A DNA stretch of 64,000 nucleotides from Streptomyces sp. NBC_01298 (GTDB lineage: Bacteria; Actinomycetota; Actinomycetes; Streptomycetales; Streptomycetaceae). Where the stretch lies: assembly GCF_035978755.1 (NCBI RefSeq), contig NZ_CP108414.1:4340001-4404000 (forward strand), in the 5' to 3' direction. A model generated the notes under the pieces. That model did not search any database and had not been told where the DNA came from. It saw only the letters and a program-made list of their open reading frames with translations. The first letter of the stretch is position 1, and every line of letters begins with the position of its first letter. The position numbers and the translations under genes are program-made. This document shows positions 43,613 through 52,542 of this stretch, in pieces.

Positions 43613-44548
43613 GTGGCTGGATTCAGGATCGGACGCGGCCGGGACAACAACCGCACCCCGCAACAACCTCCGCGGCAGCAGCCGTACGGTCAGCAGCAGG
43701 CGCCCCAGGCGCCGCCGCCGTACGGCCAGCAGCCCTACTCTCCCCAGCAGTGGCCGCAGCAGGCCGCTTCCGGGGGCCAAGGCGAGCCCGAGTACTTCGA
43801 CCCGCACGGCGGCCAGGGCGGCGGCCAGGGATACGGCCCCGGCCCTGGCTACGGCTACGACCACGGCCATCCCCCCGCCCAGGGAGCCGGCGGCCCGGGT
43901 GACTCACCGGGGTACACCCAGGCCTTCGCCATCGGCGAGGACCCGTACTCCTACAACCAGGGCGCGACCTACCAGGCGGGCGCGGCCCAGGCCGCCGCCC
44001 CCACCGGTCCGCGGCTGCCGTGGAAGGAACTGCTCCGGGGCATCGTGACCCGCCCGGGCCAGACCTTCCTGCAGATGCGCGACTACGCCGTCTGGGGGCC
44101 GGCGCTGATCGTGACCTTCCTCTACGGCACGCTCGCGGTCTTCGGCCTCGACGACGCCCGCAAGGACGTCATCGACAGCCCCTTCTCCCAGGCCGTCCCG
44201 ATCGTCCTCTCGGCGGGCGTGGCCTTCGTGATCTGCGGCCTGATCCTCGGCGCCGTGACCCACACGCTGGCCCGCCAGCTGGGCGGCGACGGGGCGTGGC
44301 AGCCGACGGTGGGCCTGTCGATGCTGGTCATGAGCCTGACGGACGTACCGCGCCTGCTGTTCGCCATGTTCCTGAGCGGCGACAACATGCTCGTCCAGAT
44401 CCTGGGCTGGGTCACCTGGGTGGCGGCCGGCGCGCTCTTCGCCTCCCTGATCAGCAAATCGCACGACCTGCCGTGGCCCAAGGCCCTGGGCGCGTCGGCG
44501 ATCCAGCTGATCGCCCTGCTGTCGATCATCAAGCTGGGCACGATCTAG
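43613..44548 (+). CDS. Yip1-domain membrane protein
   Basis: 311 aa from GTG 43613. The first ~135 residues are Gln/Pro/Gly/Tyr-rich and unstructured (PPRQQPYGQQQAPQAPPPYG). The C-terminal ~175 residues hold the Yip1-like domain with PWKELLRGIVTRPGQTFLQM and about five helices (AVPIVLSAGVAFVICGLILG; ALGASAIQLIALLSIIKLG). Such proteins are common in actinobacteria and poorly understood. A terminator follows at 44590-44624. Confidence 0.8.
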   Translation: MAGFRIGRGRDNNRTPQQPPRQQPYGQQQAPQAPPPYGQQPYSPQQWPQQAASGGQGEPEYFDPHGGQGGGQGYGPGPGYGYDHGHPPAQGAGGPGDSPGYTQAFAIGEDPYSYNQGATYQAGAAQAAAPTGPRLPWKELLRGIVTRPGQTFLQMRDYAVWGPALIVTFLYGTLAVFGLDDARKDVIDSPFSQAVPIVLSAGVAFVICGLILGAVTHTLARQLGGDGAWQPTVGLSMLVMSLTDVPRLLFAMFLSGDNMLVQILGWVTWVAAGALFASLISKSHDLPWPKALGASAIQLIALLSIIKLGTI

Positions 44549-44589
44549 CGCACGCACGCACGTACGCACGCACGCACGCAGAACACGAA

Positions 44590-44624
44590 GGGGCCCGCCG
44601 CACGAACACCGCGCGGCGGGCCCC
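44590..44624. terminator. Terminator between convergent genes
   Basis: 12-bp arms GGGGCCCGCCGC and its complement with an 11-base loop. It is preceded at 44550-44580 by simple CGCA/CGTA repeats. Confidence 0.75.
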
Positions 44625-44656
44625 TCTCACGTCGCCCTCACATCTCAGGACGGATC

Positions 44657-45169
44657 TCAGGCGTCGAGAACCTGTCCCGCACGCGTCACCACGGGCGGCT
44701 TCGTGGACCACGGGAACTCGATCCACTCGTCGGTCTTCTTCCACACGTACTCGCACTTCACGAGCGAGTGGGACTTCTCGTAGATCACCGCGGACCGGAC
44801 CTCGGCGACGTGCCCGAGGCAGAAGTCGTGCACCAGCTTGAGCGTCTTGCCGGTGTCGGCGACGTCGTCGGCGATCAGCACCTTCTTGTCGGTGAAATCG
44901 ATCGCCTCGGGCACGGGCGCCAGCATGACCGGCATCTCCAGCGTGGTCCCCACCCCGGTGTAGAACTCCACGTTCACGAGGTGGATGTTCTTGCAGTCGA
45001 GCGCGTACGCCAGACCACCGGCGACGAAGACGCCTCCGCGGGCGATGCTCAGGATGACGTCGGGCTCGTAGCCGTCGTCGGCGATGGTCTGCGCCAGCTC
45101 GCGCACGGCCCGCCCGAATCCCTCGTAATCAAGGTTCTCACGCACTCCGCCACTCACTACGTCGCTCAT
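44657..45169 (-). CDS. Phosphoribosyltransferase
   Basis: 170 aa from ATG 45169, overlapping the dcd stop (ATGA). The PRPP-binding loop is [15 protein letters not shown]; the N-terminal part has [20 protein letters not shown]. The hypoxanthine/xanthine-type fold is clear but substrate specificity cannot be read from the motif. Coupling to dcd suggests nucleotide salvage. Confidence 0.85.
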   Translation of the reverse strand: MSDVVSGGVRENLDYEGFGRAVRELAQTIADDGYEPDVILSIARGGVFVAGGLAYALDCKNIHLVNVEFYTGVGTTLEMPVMLAPVPEAIDFTDKKVLIADDVADTGKTLKLVHDFCLGHVAEVRSAVIYEKSHSLVKCEYVWKKTDEWIEFPWSTKPPVVTRAGQVLDA

Positions 45170-45753
45170 GCCTCGTGCCTCACCTGGGTCCGGTGGAAGT
45201 TCTGGAAGGACCGCGAGGCCGTCGGGCCGCGCTGGCCCTGGTACCGCGATCCGTACCGCTCGCTCCCGTACGGGAACTCCGCGGGCGAGCTGAGCCGGAA
45301 CAGACACAGCTGCCCGATCTTCATACCCGGCCAGAGCTTGATCGGCAGCGTGGCGAGGTTCGACAGCTCCAGCGTCACGTGCCCGGAGAACCCCGGGTCG
45401 ATGAACCCGGCGGTCGAATGGGTCACCAGCCCCAGCCGGCCGAGACTGGACTTCCCCTCCAGTCTGGAGGCGATGTCGTCGGGCAGCGAGATGACCTCGT
45501 AGGTCGAGGCGAGCACGAACTCACCGGGGTGGAGGATGAACGCCTCGTCACCCTCGGGCTCGACCATCCGGGTGAGATCGGACTGCTCGACCGCGGGATC
45601 GATGTGCGCGTACCGGTGATTCTCGAAGACCCGGAAGAACCGGTCGAGACGTACATCGATGCTGGAGGGCTGCACCATCGACTCGTCGAAGGGGTCGATG
45701 CGAACCCGTCCGCTGTCGATCTCGGCCCGGATGTCTTTATCAGAGAGAAGCAC
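45166..45753 (-). CDS. dcd: dCTP deaminase
   Basis: 195 aa from GTG 45753 (the frame is open further upstream). The signature is [20 protein letters not shown], then [16 protein letters not shown], containing the catalytic Glu and phosphate-binding residues. [20 protein letters not shown] is at the N-terminus. It converts dCTP to dUTP for thymidylate synthesis. Coupled to the phosphoribosyltransferase gene. Confidence 0.95.
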   Translation of the reverse strand: MLLSDKDIRAEIDSGRVRIDPFDESMVQPSSIDVRLDRFFRVFENHRYAHIDPAVEQSDLTRMVEPEGDEAFILHPGEFVLASTYEVISLPDDIASRLEGKSSLGRLGLVTHSTAGFIDPGFSGHVTLELSNLATLPIKLWPGMKIGQLCLFRLSSPAEFPYGSERYGSRYQGQRGPTASRSFQNFHRTQVRHEA

Positions 45754-45828
45754 GTCCCGAGGATACGCAGAGCGCGCGGGCCGCCCCAATCGAGGCGGGA
45801 TCCCGCGCGCCGCTGTCTCCCTCTTTGT

Positions 45829-45996
45829 CTACCGCTTCGGCGCCGCCCCCACGGGCACGGCGTGCCGCAGCCGCGCACAGCGCGGACACCGCAACAGCCG
45901 CCCCGGCCCGATCCGGCCGGCACCGAGGTGCTGCAGCGGGAACGAAGCGGTGCTGAACACGTGCCCTTCGGCACAACGGACGACGGTGTGCTCCAT
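45829..45996 (-). CDS. Small zinc-ribbon-like protein
   Basis: 55 aa from ATG 45996 with GAAAGGGA upstream. Cysteines occur as VRCAEGH and LLRCPRCARLR, plus His, which could bind one zinc. Such short proteins are common in streptomycetes; function unknown. Confidence 0.6.
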   Translation of the reverse strand: MEHTVVRCAEGHVFSTASFPLQHLGAGRIGPGRLLRCPRCARLRHAVPVGAAPKR

Positions 45997-46220
45997 CGAG
46001 TCCCTTTCCCCAACCAGCCGTACTGCGATGAATCGCCACATTAGGGGATGAACAAGACCCACTCCAGCCGCCGCTCCGCACACACAAGGTACGCCCCAAC
46101 TCCCGCCCCCACGCCCCTCCGTGCACCCCACACGCGACACCACTCCCGGGACGAATTCACCAGGGGACGATCATGGGGTAGGGTGAGAAACGATAGCGCT
46201 CCAGGCAACTGGACGACTAC

Positions 46221-46291
46221 GCGGATGTAGTTTAATGGTAGAACATGAGCTTCCCAAGCTTATAGCGCGGGTTCGATTCCCGTCATCCGCT
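46221..46291 (+). tRNA. tRNA-Gly (anticodon CCC)
   Basis: 71 nt. Acceptor GCGGATG pairs with CATCCGC, the D-arm is AGTTTAATGGTAGAAC-like, the anticodon loop TTCCCAA is on stem TGAGC/GCTTA, and the T-arm is GCGGGTTCGATTCCCGT-like. CCA is not encoded. A GC-rich terminator hairpin follows at ~46310-46328. The 3' end of this gene is the integration site for two decayed insertions downstream. Confidence 0.95.
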
Positions 46292-46329
46292 CTTCTACGA
46301 AGCCCCAGGTCAGCGACCTGGGGCTTCGT
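46251..46329 (+). repeat. attL: tRNA-Gly 3' half plus terminator, repeat copy 1
   Basis: These 79 bases, from the anticodon loop through the downstream terminator hairpin, are identical at 52322-52400. A third, shorter copy lies at 48406-48446. Confidence 0.9.
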
Positions 46330-46345
46330 TGTTGTCTAGACCTTC

Positions 46346-46440
46346 CTACCCCTCCCGTGCCAGATCCGTGCCAGAAGCTGAACCGGAAGCCTTGGCCCGC
46401 AAGGTCTGCACCCTGGCGTCGATCCCGGCGGCAACCTCGG
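46346..46440 (-). pseudogene. C-terminal tail of a tyrosine integrase, fragment 1
   Basis: About 30 codons ending at TAG 46346-46348: AEVAAGIDARVQTLRAKASG then SASGTDLAREG. They match the tail of fragment 2 at 48501-48680 (EVAAGIATRVRALRAKASG then SASGTDLARDG). The rest of the integrase is gone, so the first insertion cannot excise by itself. Confidence 0.75.
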
Positions 46441-46482
46441 CGGAAGGTGGAGGCCGCGCTGACTGCGGCTGAGGTCGAAGCG

Positions 46483-46690
46483 TGGCGGTGGCCGGTTCGC
46501 CGACCCCGGGGGCGGTGGAGGCCCTTCACGCTGCTCGTGCGTCGGGGCGGGCCGTTGCGGTGGTGAGCAACAACTCCGCCGAATGCATTGGGCCCTTCCT
46601 GGAGGAGCACGAGTTGGAGGGGTACGTCGAGAAGGTCGTCGCGCCAACAAGCCCCACAAGGCCGACCTGTTCGACCGATCATTTGCGGGT
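46483..46690 (+). pseudogene. HAD-hydrolase remnant
   Basis: TPGAVEALHAARASGRAVAV then VVSNNSAECIGPFLEEHELE reads like a HAD cap and motif II (VSNNS). After a frameshift near 46645, ANKPHKADLFDRSF continues and supplies the motif III Lys. Motif I is missing. Gene debris between the integrase tail and the membrane-protein gene. Confidence 0.5.
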
Positions 46691-48145
46691 CTGGCCACGC
46701 ATCACGTCGAGCACATCGCCCGGCGACAGCCTGTCACGGTACAAAAGCGCCCAGGCAACGGCGCCGACCACGGCAACGATCTGGGTGGACGCTGCGGCCG
46801 AAAGTTCCGTCAAGCCCGCTGTGATGGCAGCGCCAGTCATGGCCACGCCGAGGATGACCAATCGCACCCATTCCCTGTCAACCGCAGGCTCTACGCCTTC
46901 GACATCCGCGCGATCGAGCAAGGCCAGCGTGTTGCCGCTCGCATACCGTTCAGCAATCGTCACCAGCACACGCGCCATTTCCTCGAAGACTTGGCCCGTG
47001 TTGTCGTCGATGTTCTGCCGCGCCTCTAGCCGCCGGATTACCCCCACGACCTCGGCCGCGTGCTTCCGGTAGTCCCGCCGAAGCGCACCGCGTACCGGAT
47101 CGTGCCTAACCTTCCATGCCGACCACACGACCCTCTCAGCCCCGGCAAGGTCCACGCGAGGAACATAAAGGGTGCTACGAGTTTGCGTAACCGTCTGGTA
47201 GTAGCGCCGCGCCGAGCCCACACGGGCAAGACAGTCAATCAAGACCGCAACCGGCCGGGTACGACTGGCCACCCCCGGGCGCAGACTCAACAGCGACCGC
47301 AGCCACCACCCACGGGGAAGGGGGTCAACGAAGCCTGGGTCGCGCCTATGGCCGTCCCGCGCTGGACCAGGGCGCCGACCGAGAAAGCTCATCCCGGCCC
47401 TCAGTGCAAGGAGTAGCACGAGGGCGAGAACAATTCCGGATATCGCGGTAACCACCTCGCCAACCCGGCCTTCCGGAGCTGCGAGGGCTGGAAGATACTG
47501 AGCGGCTTTCCCCCAGATCGCCTCCGCGAACGCCCGGAAGCTCGCCACTACCGTTACGACGACTCCCGGCGCCTCGCCGGTGTCGGCGACCCGCCGAGCT
47601 GGCCCCCACAAGCCGCCGCTAGGCGCCCACCACGGAACGGGAGCATGCTCACTCTCCGCCCACGTACGGGACGCCCATCTGGTGGCGGAATCGACAAGTC
47701 TCCCGAGGTTGAGCAACACCAGCAGTAGGATGTACGCCTTGACGATGTATGCGGCGGCGGCCAACGGGGCGGCCTGATGCCATGAGCGCAGAACTGTGCG
47801 CACTTGCCGACTGGCGGGGAACAGGCTGCCGGCATCCCGGCCGAAACCCCGCCGCGCCCAGACCAGATGCTGCGCAGCGCGGCGCCTGCTCCGACGGAGG
47901 TAGGCGCCGCCCAGGGTCTGCCTGTACACGCGCAGGCACACACCAAGCAGGAGATGTCCGACGCCTTCGGCAATAGCGGCTATCCGCTCAAGGATCCGCC
48001 GAAGCCGCAGTACATCGCGAGGATCCACCTGCATCGATATCGCCCAGATGAACACGCCCAGCAGCAAGGGCCAGAGGACCACTCCCAACACGGTCAAGAC
48101 CGCATCGATGACCGCTACCAGGGCTGACCACAGAAGTTCGAGCAC
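46679..48145 (-). CDS. Large membrane protein of unknown function, cargo of the tRNA-Gly insertion
   Basis: 488 aa. Hydrophobic segments include LWSALVAVIDAVLTVLGVVL, AYIVKAYILLLVLLNLGRLV, ISGIVLALVLLLALRAGMSF and VILGVAMTGAAITAGLTELS. A soluble stretch of ~150 residues precedes the last helices (AARRYYQTVTQTRSTLYVPR region with VFEEMARVLVTIAERYASG). No family is recognised. It is the only apparently intact gene of the first insertion. Confidence 0.65.
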   Translation of the reverse strand: MLELLWSALVAVIDAVLTVLGVVLWPLLLGVFIWAISMQVDPRDVLRLRRILERIAAIAEGVGHLLLGVCLRVYRQTLGGAYLRRSRRRAAQHLVWARRGFGRDAGSLFPASRQVRTVLRSWHQAAPLAAAAYIVKAYILLLVLLNLGRLVDSATRWASRTWAESEHAPVPWWAPSGGLWGPARRVADTGEAPGVVVTVVASFRAFAEAIWGKAAQYLPALAAPEGRVGEVVTAISGIVLALVLLLALRAGMSFLGRRPGPARDGHRRDPGFVDPLPRGWWLRSLLSLRPGVASRTRPVAVLIDCLARVGSARRYYQTVTQTRSTLYVPRVDLAGAERVVWSAWKVRHDPVRGALRRDYRKHAAEVVGVIRRLEARQNIDDNTGQVFEEMARVLVTIAERYASGNTLALLDRADVEGVEPAVDREWVRLVILGVAMTGAAITAGLTELSAAASTQIVAVVGAVAWALLYRDRLSPGDVLDVMRGQTRK

Positions 48146-48405
48146 TCTGGCAGTCTCGCCGACGGCACTGACAGCCTGGACCCGGACGACAAAACCGCTT
48201 ACGCTCCGCCGCCCCGCATCTTCGACTCAAAGTCGATCGACGCAACCACTTGCAGCTACAGCCGGTCGGCCGCGGCGTGCCATAACGTGCCAGTAGAGGC
48301 GGTGCACAGCGGTCAACAGGGCGTCGACCCAAGGCAGCCTCGATGAGGTTCCTAGCTCGCGTCTCCGCAGGTCAAAGGCCAAATTCATGGTCAAGTGCCG
48401 GGTGA
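48146..48405. other. Non-coding stretch left of the middle att copy
   Basis: No convincing gene. Near 48290-48330 there is a GCGGTGCACAGCGGTCAACAG stretch (split here: GCGGTGCACA, GCGGTCAACAG) that resembles sequence at 52217-52240, just left of the next att copy. It may be the element-derived att arm. Confidence 0.5.
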
Positions 48406-48446
48406 TTCCCAAGCTTACAGCGCGGGTTCGACTCCCGTCATCCGCT
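48406..48446 (+). repeat. Middle att copy of the tRNA-Gly 3' end
   Basis: 41 bases matching the tRNA 3' half with two substitutions (T to C), followed by a similar terminator hairpin (GGCCCAGGTC / GACCTGGGGC). It marks the boundary between the two insertions. Confidence 0.85.
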
Positions 48447-48500
48447 TCATGACAAAGGCCCAGGTCAATGACCTGGGGCTTGTTTGTTGTCTAGACCTCT

Positions 48501-48680
48501 CTACCCATCCCGTGCCAGATCCGTGCCAGAAGCGGAACCTGAAGCCTTGGCCCGCAGCGCCCGCACCCTGGTCGCGATCCCCGCGGCAACCTCTTTCTGC
48601 CGCTCAAGGTTGGAGTGCTGATAGATCATGGCCGCCTTCTCCGAGGACTGGCCAGCCCGCACCATCGTGTCCTTGAGTCC
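48501..48680 (-). pseudogene. C-terminal part of a tyrosine integrase, fragment 2
   Basis: About 58 codons: LKDTMVRAGQSSEKAAMIYQ then HSNLERQKEVAAGIATRV and RALRAKASGSASGTDLARDG. The catalytic Tyr is in MIYQHS; the Arg and His of the active site are lost with the rest of the gene. It abuts an unrelated + strand gene fragment near 48675. Confidence 0.85.
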
Positions 48681-49260
48681 GGACGAGGTCTCGGCCGAGC
48701 TGACGGCCATTTCGGCGGGGCCCCTGCCACAGTCCCTGTCCTACCTCGTCGCCAACGCGACACGCCAGCACGGCCGGGTACACATCGCCCCCACCGCGTG
48801 CGTCATCCACGGCGACGAGCCGGCGCTCTTGGCCGAACTCGCCGCCCACCGAGGGCTCTTCCCACTCAGGCTGCGGCGGCTCGCGCCGACGGCGCTCGTC
48901 AGCGCCGCCGCGCCCGACCAGACACTTGCCGCGCTGTGCAACGAGGGCTACGCCCCGTCGCGGAAGACGCCGACGGAACCGTACGCATCGAGAGGGTCCC
49001 ACCTCGGCGGGCCGCCGCTGTTCCGACGCGACGGACGGCCTCGGCAAAGCCGACACTGGGCGGCGTCGCACCGGACGGCAGAGGCATCGGCGACTCTCGA
49101 CGCACACACTTCGGCAGCCCGGCTACTGAACGTCCCGCTAACCGCTCCCGAGCCCAACCCGTTCGGGACGGACACCGAGGAGATCGTCGCTGGGTACGAC
49201 CCGCCCTACGCCGAAGCCTGGTGCCACCTGCGTAGCGCCGAGCGGGTCTTCACACTGTCC
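48680..49260 (+). pseudogene. Remnant of an XPB/Ssl2-type helicase-associated protein
   Basis: GPLPQSLSYLVANATRQHGR, VHIAPTACVIHGDEPALLAE and LRRLAPTALVSAAAPDQTLA match the helicase-associated domain of large actinobacterial XPB-like proteins. Near 48955 the frame shifts: AEDADGTVRIERVPPRRAAA continues in another frame. A last piece (YAEAWCHLRSAERVFTLSRI) looks WYL-like. Frameshifts and loss of the 5' end make it non-functional. Confidence 0.55.
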
Positions 49261-49284
49261 CGCATAGGTCAGGCCACGCACAGG

Positions 49285-49626
49285 TCAGCGCTGCAGTCCG
49301 AGAATCAGACGGACCGAGTCCTCCACCCGGTGCAGTTCGCCCGGAGCAAGCAGCCCCAGCTTCCTTCGCAACCGGGACTTGGCCACGGTGTGAAGGTCTG
49401 CGCAGTTCACGTACGACTCGTCGTACTTCGTCAGTCCGGAGTCAGGGCCGATCGGAACATGCGTGACCTGCGGACCGGATGTGCCAGTGATCAGCGCGAC
49501 AGTCACCGAGGCGAGAGGCTCGGCGATCCGATTGACTGTGAGGACGACGACGGGGTGCGGTCCCACTGGTTGCGGCAGTGCGCAAACCCACACCTCGCCG
49601 CGGAACGCCGTGCCTGGACTCACCAC
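49285..49626 (-). CDS. MazF/PemK-family endoribonuclease toxin
   Basis: 113 aa from GTG 49626 (or GTG 49623). The family opening FRGEVWVCALPQPVGPHPVV, then VLTVNR, is clear, followed by VTVALITGTSGPQVTHVPIG and YVNCADLHTVAKSRLRRKLG. MazF toxins cleave single-stranded RNA at short sequences. The gene overlaps the end of its antitoxin gene, so the unit is coupled. It is the clearest intact cargo of the second tRNA-Gly insertion. Confidence 0.87.
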   Translation of the reverse strand: MVSPGTAFRGEVWVCALPQPVGPHPVVVLTVNRIAEPLASVTVALITGTSGPQVTHVPIGPDSGLTKYDESYVNCADLHTVAKSRLRRKLGLLAPGELHRVEDSVRLILGLQR

Positions 49627-49964
49627 TGCATCTCGTCCGCTGCCGCAAGCTCGTCGTCATCCGGCTCGACCACACCCTCGGGCAGAGGCGCACCCCGCTC
49701 CTTATAGAAGGCTCGGATCTCTTCGGCTGCCCCCAGCTCGGACGCTTCCCGCGCGAGGAGCCTCAGTCCTTCGCGAAGAGCATCCGAAGTCGAGTTGAGG
49801 TTCAGCGTCCGCATCACCTCTTGAAGCGCCTGCATCTCATCGCCACGGAGCCGGACCTGCGCCAGCCGACTGGGCCCGAGCACAGCCGCCGCCGCGTTTC
49901 GCTTCACCGCCGTGGCCGCAGCCTTCTTGGCTGCCCTCTTCTTGTGACTTGCTGTGGTCTCCAC
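49620..49964 (-). CDS. Antitoxin partner of the MazF-type toxin
   Basis: 114 aa from GTG 49964 with GGAGGAGG directly upstream; the frame is open to 50111. The basic Ala/Lys-rich N-terminus (SHKKRAAKKAAATAVKR) is followed by a ribbon-helix-helix pattern (LAQVRLRGDEMQALQEVMRT, then LNLNSTSDALREGLRLLARE). The acidic C-terminus (VVEPDDDELAAADEMQW) should bind and block the toxin. Confidence 0.75.
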   Translation of the reverse strand: METTASHKKRAAKKAAATAVKRNAAAAVLGPSRLAQVRLRGDEMQALQEVMRTLNLNSTSDALREGLRLLAREASELGAAEEIRAFYKERGAPLPEGVVEPDDDELAAADEMQW

Positions 49965-50287
49965 GCCTCCTCCAGCCTGTCGTACAAATGTCATACACCC
50001 AGTGTGGGGGTGAGTGACCAGACCAGTCAAGACGAGCGCGCAGGCAAGGCCGAGAGCCGCCACGAACGGGACCTGCAGAACCAGAATCCCGGACGACCGC
50101 ACCTGGTCCACATCACTCCGCCGCCGTCGGAGCGGCCCCTGCCGAGCGCCGCCAGCAACACGCCTTATAGCACGCCGTCAAACATTGTTCACTCGATGGG
50201 GCCGAATCCCAGGAAAAATCTATAAAACCTAGTCGCCGAGCCCCACCATTTTCCGCAGGACCGACCTGATGGCGCGAAGGGAATGCC
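49965..50287. other. Intergenic promoter region, AT-richer than its surroundings
   Basis: No gene is seen. It holds the divergent promoters of the toxin-antitoxin unit and the gene at 50288, including TATAAAACCTAG near 50220. Confidence 0.5.
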
Positions 50288-51277
50288 ATGCACGATGTCT
50301 TTACGCTCGTAAATGAGCGCGTTCTGCTCGATTGTGGCGGGCAACCCATCTGCGCACATGCAGGAAACGTCCAAACCTGCATCATTAAACGCCACCCTAC
50401 ATATCAGAAGTTGCGCAAGGAATCCCGCCTTGGGCGATCTAAATCCGTAGCCAGCTTGCGCATCTGGGAGTCAGTGGGAACTTTGGCGCGAGAAGGCGGC
50501 GGACAGGAACGAGAAAAATGGCTGACCATCCTAGTAGATCTACTGACTCCATATTTCATGGGATGGTCAAAAGACTTGGCACGACAGTGGCACTACGACG
50601 TCTCTGACGTTAGGTCCGCGATGATGGAAGGCGTCCTGGAAGCATGGTTTTCCTTGGCAGGCGCCACACCGACCAAGGATCTCTTGGACGCGATGATGAA
50701 TCGCGCGTTCAGCAACGCCCGGAACCTAGTGGGAGCAGGGAACTCGGAAACGTGCACAGAGGATTCGGAGTACTTGATTCCCGATGCGGCACACGAAGAA
50801 GAGTCCACACTGCGCGCGTCGTCAATCATTGACGCCGGAACGGTACGGGATCCGGATGCCGACGAGAGAATTCGCGGCGAACGCATTGGAGCCGTACTAC
50901 AGCGCATGGGGGCCATGGATAGAGCCAATGCGTTTCACGAGAAAATCCGAACTGACCGTCGCGACGAGGGGGACGTTCCATCAATTACCCCGGAGCAGGT
51001 AGGGCGATCCTGGGTGGATGGGAAAAATCTTTACTATCGAATTTCCGATCTCTTGCCACAACATGTCGGATTCAGCGAAGCAGCGGGCATTGTCGGGCTT
51101 TCGGAATCACAAGCGTCAAGGATGGCCCGGAAGGGTTCCCTCCCATTCAGCGTGCTCTGGGTCGGCAACCGTCGAGCCGTTTCGGTCAAGTCCCTTATGC
51201 GCATCTTGGGCATCCAGGACTCGATCGTGCATCCTGATGATGTAGAGAATGGCGCCTCCCATGTCCGCCAACGCTAG
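50288..51277 (+). CDS. Sigma-like/HTH protein of unknown function, lower GC
   Basis: 329 aa. The middle (LTILVDLLTPYFMGWSKDLA, then VRSAMMEGVLEAW) recalls sigma-70 region 2-type helices. The C-terminus has an excisionase/MerR-like helix-turn-helix (FSEAAGIVGLSESQASRMAR, then KGSLPFSVLWVGNRRAVSV). Codon use is visibly less GC-biased than in neighbours (ATT, AAT, TTG, CGA common), a sign of recent transfer. The N-terminal ~60 residues are less certain and a later start is possible. It could regulate the element. Confidence 0.6.
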   Translation: MHDVFTLVNERVLLDCGGQPICAHAGNVQTCIIKRHPTYQKLRKESRLGRSKSVASLRIWESVGTLAREGGGQEREKWLTILVDLLTPYFMGWSKDLARQWHYDVSDVRSAMMEGVLEAWFSLAGATPTKDLLDAMMNRAFSNARNLVGAGNSETCTEDSEYLIPDAAHEEESTLRASSIIDAGTVRDPDADERIRGERIGAVLQRMGAMDRANAFHEKIRTDRRDEGDVPSITPEQVGRSWVDGKNLYYRISDLLPQHVGFSEAAGIVGLSESQASRMARKGSLPFSVLWVGNRRAVSVKSLMRILGIQDSIVHPDDVENGASHVRQR

Positions 51278-51497
51278 AAACCCGGCTCTCCCTCGAACAA
51301 CTGGAGCGGATACCAGGATTGACCCCGTGCAGCAGCGGAGCAGCGGAGTCTCACCTGACGGCCCACGGTCACTCGACAGCGATCGTGGTGGCCATGCACG
51401 GCCTGGTCGGCATGCGGGAGCGACGATGATGTACGGCGCGGCCCACGTCTCGGAGGGGGCTTCGCGGGATCCGCAGGACGGCACAAGGAGGACGCGA

Positions 51498-52185
51498 CGC
51501 GCGTACCGGTCGTCGACGACCAGGTGCTGCTGCGGGGCTCCTCCCGGGTCCTCCTCGAGAACGAGCCCGGTCTCACCACCGTCGGCAAGGCCGGCGACGG
51601 GGGCGGAGGCCGTGGAGATGACCCTCCTGCACCGGCCGGACGTAGCGCTGATGGACGGCCGGATACCCGTCTTGGACGGCATCGAGGCGCCCCGGCGGAT
51701 CTGCGACTCCCCGGAGACCGCCGGGGCACGGGTCCTGACCACCTTCGACCTCGACCAGTACGTCTACGCGGTCCTACGGGCTGGCGCCGGCGGGGCTTTC
51801 TCCTCAAGGACGCCCTGTCGGCGGGCGCGCTGTCCGCGATCCGAGTCATCGCCACGGGCGACTCTCTGCTGCCTCCCTCGGTGAACCGCCGCCTCATCGA
51901 GGAGTTCACTCGCCGCCCGGAGCCGTCCAAGGGCCGTGACCCGGGCGGCCCGACCTCGTCGACCACAGGCGTGACGGAGTCGGAGCGCGAGGTACTGGAG
52001 CCGATCGCGAGGGGCTGTCCAACGACGAGATCACGGCGCGCCCGCACCTGAGCATGGGCACGGTGGAACCCACATCAGCCGCCTGCTTGCCAAGCTCTCG
52101 GCCCGGGGCCGAGCCCAGTTGGTGATCGCAGCGTACGAATCGGAAGTCGTATCGGCCTCCGACGGCGCGCCGGGAGCACCTTGAG
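51498..52185 (+). pseudogene. Frameshifted NarL/LuxR-type response regulator
   Basis: Pieces in different frames give a receiver domain (RVPVVDDQVLLRGSSRVLLE, then EAVEMTLLHRPDVALMDGRI and FLLKDALSAGALSAI) and a LuxR-type helix-turn-helix (TESEREVLEPIARG, then LSNDEITARPHLS and SRLLAKLSARGRAQLVIAA). At least three frameshifts or small deletions disrupt it. Debris in the second tRNA-Gly insertion. Confidence 0.8.
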
Positions 52186-52321
52186 ACGGCCCGTGCCCTA
52201 TCCGTGCCCTTCGAAGCGGTGAAGAGCGGTCAACAGAGGTACGGGCGGACCCTCGAAAAGGGTTCTTTGACAGGCTGTTTCTACAGGTCAGACGCTACAT
52301 GTGCGCCGTACGCGCCGTGGA

Positions 52322-52400
52322 TTCCCAAGCTTATAGCGCGGGTTCGATTCCCGTCATCCGCTCTTCTACGAAGCCCCAGGTCAGCGACCTGGGGCTTCGT
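52322..52400 (+). repeat. attR: exact 79-bp copy of the tRNA-Gly 3' half and terminator
   Basis: Identical to 46251-46329. It closes the two-insertion array; sequence beyond it is taken to be original chromosome. Confidence 0.9.
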
Positions 52401-52484
52401 CGTTACAACAACAACCTCGCCGAAGCCAGCGGTAGCCCGAAGGCCGACATGTTCCCTGAAGGAACAGGACGTATCCGCCGATGT

Positions 52485-52520
52485 CACCGGGGCCAACGCG
52501 ACTCAGCGTTGGCCCCGGTG
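52485..52520. terminator. Terminator downstream of the NUDIX gene
   Basis: 15-bp arms CACCGGGGCCAACGC and complement around GACTCA. The core resembles the terminator at 15812-15853. The rest of 52401-52542 has no gene. Confidence 0.75.
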
Positions 52521-52542
52521 GCATGTCCGCATGGTCGTACGG

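Noticed and set aside
42290..44580. Simple tetranucleotide runs (CGGT near 42295, CGCA/CGTA near 44550) as regulatory repeats
   Set aside because: They are short, lie in intergenic spacers beside terminators, and have no visible partner.
15812..52520. Shared GGGGCCAACGCG hairpin core at 15812-15853 and 52485-52520 as a possible att site pair
   Set aside because: Both are simple terminator stems downstream of genes; similarity is limited to the GC-rich stem.
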